Below are positions 1 to 9,254 of a stretch of DNA of 28,746 nt, piece after piece. The DNA is from Priapulus caudatus (taxonomy: Eukaryota > Priapulida > Priapulimorpha > Priapulimorphida > Priapulidae): NCBI RefSeq assembly GCF_000485595.1, contig NW_014577420.1, forward strand, positions 220,111-248,856, given 5' to 3'. Each line of letters begins with the position of its first letter. The stretch's first letter is position 1. The notes under the pieces were generated by a model. That model did not search any database. It had not been told where the DNA came from and saw only the letters and a list, made by a program, of their open reading frames with translations. A program made the translations under genes and the position numbers.

Positions 1-89
1 CGCCGCGCTTTGTCCTGTTGCCTCACCGTTTGCCCCCACTCCACCAAAGTGTGTTGCGCTCGAACTCTTGTGCTCGCCTCATTCCGCAG

Positions 90-253
90 GCACATAACTA
101 ATAACAATGACTATTATCGGTTTCACAAATTGCAGAATCAGTTCGAAGTTGAGATTGAGCGCATAACCGTAACGATGACGCCGACGAGGCAGTATTGAAT
201 TTGAAAGCGGAATGGGACGAGTGCAAGTCGAAGTTGCTGTCAGTGTATAACAG
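90..253 (+). CDS. Internal exon of an unidentified gene (charged, helical)
   Basis: A CAG acceptor ends at 89 and a GTGAGC donor starts at 254. The first half reads openly in one frame (includes NNNDYYRFHKLQNQFEVEIE). The second half reads openly in another (includes NDDADEAVLNLKAEWDE, ending SVYNR). The switch lies near 155-160, so one base appears missing or extra there. The joined product would be strongly charged and probably helical or coiled-coil. I do not recognise the family. The exon is on the same strand as UBAC2 and upstream of it, so it could belong to a neighbouring gene. No further exon of that gene was found in the window. The claim rests only on splice sites and amino-acid composition. 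Confidence 0.4.
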
Positions 254-1046
254 GTGAGCAAAGGTAGTTACGTGCTTCCAGGGTGTATATAAAGCTATTA
301 TATATATTATCAGGATTATATTAAGACTATTAAGTCTTAATGTATGTTCATATATATATCCACGGATATCTATATATGTCTATTTATGTATATATATATA
401 TATTAGTAGTTATAGATGCTAAGATGAATTGCGTGACTGTGTGCTACTTCGCTCATCACCACGTAGGGTTGCTAAAATTAAATTCATGATATTTTTGTCC
501 AACGTAAACGACTAGTAAGCATGTATGGGGGATAGTTGACAGCGTCATTTGATGCGGGGATGTCTGCTTGCGTGTAGGCTGCGTGAGAATGAGCTCGTGT
601 GTGACAGCGACCTGCCCAATCTACGCAGGTATGTGCGCAGCATCCTGAGACAGCTTTGGTGAGCACGTAAGTATCACGTTACTTGCACGAGCGATGACAC
701 AAGGTGCGCATAATTCGTCAATAACCTGCTAAATTGATGCTCGCCAAAAACCTGCTAAGACAGTTGCTAAATAACGTGCAAAATTCACGCATTATCATGT
801 TTGATTATAACAAGTGCCGCAGAGCGACAGCGCTCACCTGACGGCAGGTGTTCTGATGCTAACTCACTGGCAAACGAATGAAAAACACCCTCCATCACCC
901 GTTCGCGGCTCAGAGCATATATCTAGGATACTACTAATACAGATCTGAAATCTATGATAGCTAGGCTTTGCTATACCGGTAGTACAGTAATAAAGATAAC
1001 AGCTGTGCTAACTTTAATGGTTTCGCTATTATTAACATGTTATCGA
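254..1046. other. Non-coding, AT-rich tract
   Basis: After the donor at 254 the sequence is intron-like. A TA-rich stretch with short (TA)n runs lies at about 296-405. No exon, RNA gene or transposon end was recognised between about 410 and 1046. Confidence 0.4.
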
Positions 1047-1832
1047 ATGGATATGCGTCGAGCGCGAGCTTAGTGGTGTGGTGGGGGGGAGAGTGGTGGG
1101 AGGGGGCGGGTGAGGGGGGCTTCTAATAGCAAAAGCAGTTGCCGGAGATGGGCGTGCAAGTGTGATCAATAATCAAAGATGGCATCACCGCTTCGTGCGT
1201 GATAACCTCACTCCATTGAGTTGCTGAATTCAAGTATATTCAGGCAGGCGAGAATTTCGGCTCAGCTGTGAGTTATACACCATGTGCATTGCAGGTTGCC
1301 AGCTGCAGGCAATAATTATGATTAGAATAGTGCCAGTTCCGACCCCATCGCATGCGTAATGGGCTGCCCGCCATTATTTTTGCTACCCACGCGAGCATCC
1401 CAAAGTTTTTCAATCGCTCCGTCCAGACCATTCCTGCAGAAAATGTCTAAAATCTGCCCTGTGACCGTCCAATTTCGGCACAGTGATGGCTTTTCCTACC
1501 ATGATGCTATACACGCGACTATCACGAGCCTAGGTCGTGCCGTTTAGATTTGGTGCCGCAATTCTGGCATTGTTCCTCCCTATACCTTAAAGTTAAGGGA
1601 GGGAATGTTCCCCTTTCTTTTACACCTCTTGACTTTGACCTTTGACCCCCAGCTTCGACATCCCAACTCGTTTTCGGATTACCCCCCCACGTCCCGAATT
1701 CGTGACCATACCGTCGAGCCATTTAGATTTGTGCCCAAACTCGTTACGACGCACGACGCACGCAGCATGGCCAGACCACGCACGCTCATGCGATTCTACC
1801 AAGCTGCATCTGACTATGTCAGATGAGGCTAA
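1047..1832 (-). repeat. ~750-bp interspersed repeat, copy 1 (reverse)
   Basis: On the minus strand this matches the units at 5700-6478, 8135-8884 and 14711-15365. Shared blocks include the end CTGACTATGTCAGATGAG with CTAA at 1829-1832, a TTGACC/GAGGTCACAGG-like middle, and AACTGCTTTTGCTATTAGA followed by a C-rich tract. The other end is ATGGATATGCGTC at 1047-1059, which is shared with copy 3. Short reading frames inside it are not shared between copies, so it looks non-coding. It lies upstream of UBAC2. Confidence 0.7.
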
Positions 1833-2581
1833 AAACTATACAAATCGTCTCGGACAACCGGACAACGCTTATTTCGAGCACTGGAACGCGTGCTCGCTGG
1901 TGGCCTGCGAGCGATCGATCGCCCAGGAGCGATGAACGAGAAGAAGCGCGCACTGTCATTATTGCTTATTTCAAAGTTTTGGATACCAACATTGTTGAAA
2001 TTACTATCTAAAAAAGGGATACCAGATCTTTCGGGGGGATACCAGATTTCAAATACCTGAATACTGTACGTGTACCGTCAACCCTGGTATAGAGAGCTCA
2101 GCTTATTGATTTTATAGAGGTTGGGGAATAATCCTTTATTATTGTAATAAAATATTGTAACTAAAGACTAAAAACTAAACACTAAACACTAATCACTAGT
2201 CATGAGACAAACAGGTAAATTCTTCTAGGAAAAACCGACGATTTTATTTTCATGCAGGGGTAAAATTGGGCCGCCCTCATGCCGTCTCTATCAAATTTCG
2301 TCTGTCTAATCCACGAATAGGCCGTCCAAAAGACGGGTAGACGGGTCTCTGGCTAACACACTGTTGTTGGTTATGTAGTCCTGTAGCAGGAGCAATGGCA
2401 TAAGCCAGAGCTACATCCTACCATATCTGTGTAGATGTTCATGTTCTCTGAGTGTTTATGAAAAGTCAAATTGTATGGTAGGATGTTCATAAACTATTTT
2501 CCTTCCATCGCTAATCTCCAATTCATTTAATTTTTGGACTTGTATGTTGTTTGTTATAAAGTTGTTTGTTGTGTTTTTCAG
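1833..2581. other. UBAC2 5' region; mostly unassigned
   Basis: No transposon or RNA was recognised here. A short ACTAAACACTA-type repetition lies at 2168-2200. A possible first coding exon of UBAC2 lies at 2202-2214 and is listed separately. No clear promoter motif was seen. Confidence 0.3.
2202..2214 (+). CDS. UBAC2: Candidate first coding exon of UBAC2
   Basis: An ATG at 2202 is followed by four codons and one base, then a GTAAAT donor at 2215. The exon ends in phase 1, which is what the next exon at 2582 needs. Joined, the N-terminus would read [15 protein letters not shown]. The later part matches the conserved start of the first membrane helix in the UBAC2 family. With only 13 coding bases this may be chance, and a different upstream exon is possible. 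Confidence 0.25.
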
Positions 2582-2676
2582 ATCGGACGCCAGTAACAAA
2601 GGCATTGCTTGGGTGTCTTGTTGTTGGAACATGCGCCATACATTTTCCAATTTTCTTCTCCTATAAAAAGTACCTG
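2582..2676 (+). CDS. UBAC2: UBAC2 exon: first transmembrane helix
   Basis: The acceptor is TTTTTCAG ending at 2581 and the donor GTATGG starts at 2677. It enters in phase 1 and leaves in phase 0. It encodes [20 protein letters not shown] followed by [10 protein letters not shown]. This is a hydrophobic helix with the APLSK-like start seen in vertebrate UBAC2. Compared with human, about ten residues before the conserved WRL are missing, so a small exon could lie in the intron that follows. Confidence 0.8.
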
Positions 2677-5600
2677 GTATGGAGCCTCTCTTTGATTGTT
2701 GAAAGAAGAGAGGCAAGTTTGCAACCAAAGAAAGCACAGTTACATGTACATTATTACAAAGTAGTTATGTACGTGTGGTTATGATTTAAAGGGTTATGAT
2801 TATTCTCTATGTAAATGTATAACTGGTTGATCTAAAGGATAGACTCAGGGTTGTAGGTGAAATTTAATCAAAATTTTAATACCCATTTTATTTGACAGAT
2901 AGCACCCCTTGGTTCTTACTTGGGTTCTTATACAGATTGTTGTATGTACTTTTTCTAGGTCTGGCGACTAATTTCTTCTAAACTAGTCTTTTTGGAAGTC
3001 AAAGACCTAGTTTGTGGTTCACTACTTTTGTTCTACCTGAGGATATTTGAGAGAAGATATGGATCACAAAAATTTTGTGTACGTGGATGTAAATCGTATT
3101 ATATGTCTGTAACCCTATTTAATATTCACAATATACATCATTTTTTATTCACTCTTGATACTATTCTTAAAACTGTCTAAGTAAGCGTTAAGTAACAATA
3201 AAAACAAATTTAAACTGTCTTATGGATGGCACTTCTGGAAAGTTAGTTGCAGATAAACGAGTGTCTATTTGCCCCAAACTATCCAGGCCTTAGTATATTC
3301 GATGTATTTTTATTTCAGTCCTATCTAATTGCGACGTGCGGCCTGTCATCGTTGCTTGAGGTGGCTGCTATGTATGTCCTTCGAGAGTATGTTGAGCTGC
3401 CGTTTGAGGTTGACACGCTGCCAGCAGGACCGTGAGTGAAGTAGAGACGAGACGAAACAAGATTATGCTCACCGCTAGTATAACGTTACCAAGACGGTTT
3501 CGCATGCTCGCCCGTGTTAGAGTCATGATGTACAGTGGTGTAGTTAGGGGGGGGGGGCAAAGGGGGCCATGATTGTTTGGGGCATTGGGGGCCATTGATC
3601 ACCCTGTTGATCCGAACGTAAAAATAAAAAAATAAAAGAATAAAAATTCTACTAAAAAGAGAATTGTCATAGTCAGAATGAAGGCTGTACATGTACTCAA
3701 AAGTCCCTAAAATACCATCTCCTGCTATCTATATTTTTAATTTTTCTGGTGTAGGACCCCCACACCCCCTGCCTGTTCTTCACCCTTCCTTTTATAAAAC
3801 TTGGTAGCAGAGAACAACAAACGAAAATGTCGCCTTTATGCATGGCACCCAAAACAAAGATTGCAGAGCTGCGAGGTGGGAGAGCGTAAGGTGTGGAGAG
3901 GGAGGCGGAGGAACCATTAACATTTTATAGTCATCCACTATTTTGCGCAGTTTGCGGTTTTTGGCCCCCCTGTTACTGTTATCCTGGCTACGCCACTGAT
4001 GATGTAGCCTTATCACTCGCTATATATGGCGTAGACTTATTGTAGGGTGGAGACTATTATTGTAGGGTGGAGACTATTATTGTCGGGTTTAGACTTTAGA
4101 CTATTGTTGTAGGGTGTACAGACTATAATTGTAGGAGTAGCTATTATTGTAAAGTGTTGATGATTAGTGTAGGGTGTAGAATATTATTGTACAGATTAGC
4201 TATTGTAGGGTGCAGACTATTGTAGAATGTAGACTATTATGGTAGGGAGTATCTATTGTTGTAGGATGTAGAATATTATTGTAGGGATTTGCTGTTATTG
4301 GGTCTATACTGGAGTTTCTGTACTATTACATGGTGTATGTTACGTTTCCTCAGGTTTGGAATGGTGTTTGCACTGTTCGTGCCCTATTTCTCTGACATAC
4401 CACGAGTCGCGTATACATCTATCATGGGCATACCTGTGACGGGCAAATCTCTCACGTATCTGCTAGCATTTCAGGTAAGGACTGTGATCGCGTTCAGGGA
4501 ACATGTCTAGAATATATTTACGATTTGCAAAACTTTCAATTTGCACGCGCTGCTATGTAAAATCTACAAGTAGTAAAATAATTAGGTAATGAAGTAAAAG
4601 TAATTGCATTGAATTGAAATGCTGCATAAAAGATGAGTAATTCTTAGGATTCAGATTTAGTTTCATCACATGTAAATAGTTTTACTAAAGTGGCTTGAAG
4701 CAGAGCTGTGTGGATTTGTATGCGGTAGTATACATAGGTTTTACGCGTACATTGATGACATAAACATGAAGCAGACGTTGTGTGAGTGACTGAGGTTCCT
4801 GCTGTTATAGCTAATGAGCTCCTCTCCAGAAACCATCATCTCTGGAATGTGTGGATTAGTAAGTATCTATCTATATATTTATGCATCTGTCTATCTATCT
4901 ATTTGGCTATCTATCTGCCCATCCATCTATCCACCTATCCATCCAATCATCCATTCATCCCTCCATTCATCCCTGCATCCAGCCATCCATTCATCCATCC
5001 ATCCATCCATCCATCCAACCATCCATCCATCAATCCATCCATCCATTCATCCATCCATCCATCCAACCATCCATCCATCAATCCATCCATCCATTCATCC
5101 ATCCATCCCTCCATCCATCCAGCTATCCATTCATCTATTCATCTATCCATCCATCCATCCATCCATCTATCAATCCATCCATCCATCCATCCCTCCATCC
5201 ATCCATCCATCCATCCATCCATCCATCCGTCCGTCCGTCCATCCATCCACCTATCCACCCATCCATCCGTCCGTCCGTCCGTCCGTCCGTCCGTCCGTCC
5301 GTCCGTCCGTCCGCGATTTCCGTCCGTCCGTCGCGTCCGTCCGCTCCATCCATCCACTTCCCAACCCAGTCCATCCAGTTCCATCCGATCCTATCTATCT
5401 CCATCCATGCCATCCAATCCATTCCATTCTATCCGTCCATCGTTTGATCTATCTATTTATCCAGGTCCATCCATCCCTCCTCCATCCATCCATCCATCCA
5501 TCCATCCATCCACTCCATTCTATACACGTCCATCCGGTTCATCTTATCTATTCTATCCATCCATCCATGACTCGGAGAATCCCTTTACAAGCTTCATAGG

Positions 5601-8600
5601 TGTGTTGCATTTGGGTTGACAAATTGCCAATGATTTTGTTTCCAGGCACCAGGTGCACCTGTCTATCTGCATAACCTATATTTACCTGTTTGTTAATTTT
5701 TAGCCTTCATCTGACATTAGTCCAGATGCAGCCTTGTAGAATCGTAATGATCGTCCGGTCCCTGTGCGTCCGTCCCGTGCGTGCCGTGGCGTCCGTCCGT
5801 CAACAGTTGCGGCAAAAATCTTAACGCATCGTACGACGGTCACGATATTCGGGACGTGGTTGGGCTGCGTATCGAAAACGATGTTGCGGATGTCGAAGTC
5901 TGGCGGGCGCTGTGTCAAGGATTCAAGGTCAAGAGGTTGTAAAAGAAAGAGGGAACATTCACTCCTTAACTTAAGCGTATAGGATGGAAATTGCAAGCAG
6001 ATTGCGCACAAGTCTAAACGGCTCGACTCAGGCTTCGTGCGATAGGGTCGCGTGGATTAGCATCATGCGTAGGAAACCATTTATTAGTGCCGAATTGTGA
6101 GGTCACAGGTCAAAGGTCACATGGGTGCGCGCGGGCCACAGGGCCAGTTTTGACATTTTCTAGAGGGACATTGGTCTGACGGGAGCGATTGCAAAAACTT
6201 TTTTGTTTCGCGGTGACCTACCATTTTTTTATGGCTTTATTGAAAGGACATGATAATTGTGCTTTCACTTGAACGTGCTGAAGAGTAAGTGTCTGATAAC
6301 CTTTTGACCCTCAACGAGGAGGGTTAAACATGGATTTGTTGACTGTTCAACAACAGGAGTGAACTGCTTTTGCTATTAGAGACCCCTCGCCCCCCCACCC
6401 TCCTCCTTCCCCCTCCCACACCCCCTCCCCCCGCCCTCTTCCCCACCCTCCCCACCCTCCCCCTACCCTCATCCTGCGTTAGTGGGGCGTGTCTACAATG
6501 ATGTGTACGCAACTGCAGTGTTCTGCCATATCTGGCCGTTGCCTAACAAATGTGGTACTTACGCACGACTGAAATTTCCGTTTATCAATCTCCGTAGCAA
6601 ACAGACCTCAGGATTGAGCCCAGACTGCTTTCTGCGGTCTTGTTGGAAAGCTGCAATAGTATAAATGAACTGCCAATGTGAAATCTATTATTTTTACACA
6701 CATAAGAAATGTATAAATGTCATTGTTTTTCTCTGCCAAACTATGGCTTCCCAGCCACAGCCAGTCTGTGGGAAATATACTTGAATATTCGTTCATATTA
6801 TTGTTTGCCAATTTGTTTTGTCGTATGCCCATCTTTTCTTGCACCAGCTGATGCCTGATTTCTTTACTTTACTAAAGGTAACAGGAGTGTTGCTACCGTC
6901 TACAACTTTCTCTGGTGTAGAAAGATGTAATCAGGGTGCCAGCATGTTGTAGCCAAAGTCTTTAATAAGGAACAGTTGGGTGAGTGAAGCATGTTCCATG
7001 TATCTTTCATTCTACTACTCTACTTTCTACCAATTATTAAATTAATAGGCATCTTGCTAATTAATATGCTAATTGTGAAGCAAATGGTTTGTGAAAACTA
7101 AGTAACGATGGCAAATAGCAGGCATTAAAAACTAGCTTAGGAATAGATTAAAACAAAAGACCCAGTTGCCAAGAATTGAAAATTTAAATTTCTTTTGATC
7201 AACAGTAAAATATTTTTCATTAAAAATGACATATTAAGTGATTCATTATTGTTGTTCATTATTATTTCTGTATATAATAATAATAATTAATTATTATTTA
7301 TTATTAGTAGTAGTAGTATTAATAAGTAAGCAGTTAGCAGCAGGCAACATTAGGCTCATAGAGGTCTAATGTCCCCATGGTGGTACTGCCTGGAACATAC
7401 CTGGTACGGTCGTGATATTGACCGCGGAACGTTACCCTGGTAAATTATTTCGTATGGTTTATAGGGTTTAGGGGTTAGTGTTAGCGTTTAGGAGTATGGG
7501 ATAAGCGACTCCCTGACTCTTGTTAGCTGGAGTAGGCGACTTGGTACGGTCCCGGGCATCATTAGATAGTACCAGGGTACGTTCCGGCTAGTCCTTGGGT
7601 GGACATTTAGTCTCCTCAGCACAGTAGCCGCAACTTTTTGGGTGTAGCAGCAATAGTAGCCAGCAGCAACCAGCCGTTTATTGCACCAACAGCTGCTAGC
7701 AGTAGTGCAGCAGCTCAGCTAGCAGCAGCCAGCAGCAGCAGTAGTTTTGTGCAAATGTATTTATTCATCATATATGTAATAAGTAATCCCGTCCGTACAT
7801 GTAACACGTGCAGGTCGTCTGCTAGAGACGAGTGCTCCGGCCGACTGGGACGCGCCGACGGGGGCGACGCTTGAGGCGCAGCGGCAGATGCACATGGAGC
7901 AGCTAGAGCAGCAGATGCTGTTCAACAGCATGCGGGGTCTGCAGCAGGGCCACCACGCCGCCGCCGCGGGCGCCCCCTACAACCAGATGAGGGTGCGACG
8001 ACTCATTCATTACGTTATATTATTTGTTATTATGTTTATGTAATTATGTTGTCGTTGCCACTAAATAATGGTGGCCATAAATGTGGCTTGACCTTACAAC
8101 CAGAGGGGGGTAGGACTACTTATTTATTACTGTATTAGCTCATCTGACATAGTCAGATGCAGCTTGTAGAATGCATGAGGTGGTCCTTATTGCCATCCGT
8201 CCGTGAACTATCGTTGCCGTCAACAGTTGGGCCACACAATCTTAATCGCTCGACGTCCTACAGATCACGATAATTTATGGGCAGTGGGGGAGTTGAGCCG
8301 AAACCAGTCTGGGCCGGTATGTCGAATGTGGGGTCAGAAGCGTCAAAGGTCAAGCAGGTGCTAAAGAAGGGGGAATCATTCGCCTCCTTAACTTAACGGT
8401 ATAGGGAAGAAATGCCAGAATTGCCGGCACTAATTCTAAACGGCTCGACCTTAGGCTCGGTGATTAGTCATGTGATATAGCATCATTGGTAAGAAAGCCA
8501 TCACTGTGCCGAAATTGGAGGTCACAGCGGTCTGTAAACGCTGTAATGAGGCATAGGGCAGTTTTTTGACATTTCTGAGGACATTGGTTCTGACCGGAGG

Positions 8601-9211
8601 CGAATTTTGAAAACTTTTTTGTTTCAGCGTTGACCTGAGGCATTGTTATGGGCTTTTATTTTGAAAGGACCATGAAATGTGCTTTCCACTGACTGTGCGA
8701 AGTAGTAAGTGTCTGATAAACCTTTGACCTCCTCAAGAGGAGGCATGTTAACCGATGGATTTGTTGGACTGTTAACATATAAATGGGACTGAACTGCTTT
8801 TGCTATTAGGCGCACGCTTCACCCTGCTCCTACCACCTCCCGCACCACCCACCACTGACGCTCTCGCCCTTGACGCATATCCATGCATACGTTAATATAT
8901 AGCCGAAGTTTAAACGTTACACAGCTTATCTGATGTATTACCTGTAACTTACCGTATGCAAAGCCTATCAACGCTTGCTCTGTGCGCGGGTCTTAGACCA
9001 TTAACAATTTACCTATAATGGGCGCACTTGATTCTTTGCGTTGCCAGTGAGTCTTATCAGAAGAATAAGTCCGCCAGCGATACACAAGTACACGTCAGCT
9101 CAGAGACCACGTGCTCGTCTCATGCCGGCACTTGTTATATGTTTAATATAATTATAGTTTTATTTATATTTTTATATTATATTTTAATAATATTCGTGAT
9201 AATATTCATAT

Positions 9212-9254
<43 letters not shown>

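Noticed and set aside
4786-5619. Long open frames (277, 261 and 188 codons) of HPSI-type repeats
   Set aside because: They are translations of the ATCC/GTCC microsatellite, open in three frames and on the other strand as well. A UBAC2 donor at 4859 precedes them.
6483-6560. UBAC2 exon candidate after the C-rich tract ([16 protein letters not shown])
   Set aside because: The acceptor lies at the ragged end of a repeat, the phase does not fit the preceding exon, and 6848-6926 fits the family spacing and both phases better.
7638-7874. Ala/Ser-rich frame over the CAG tract as a UBAC2 exon extension
   Set aside because: It enters exon 7814 in the wrong frame and ends in a stop within it; the family has no such segment.
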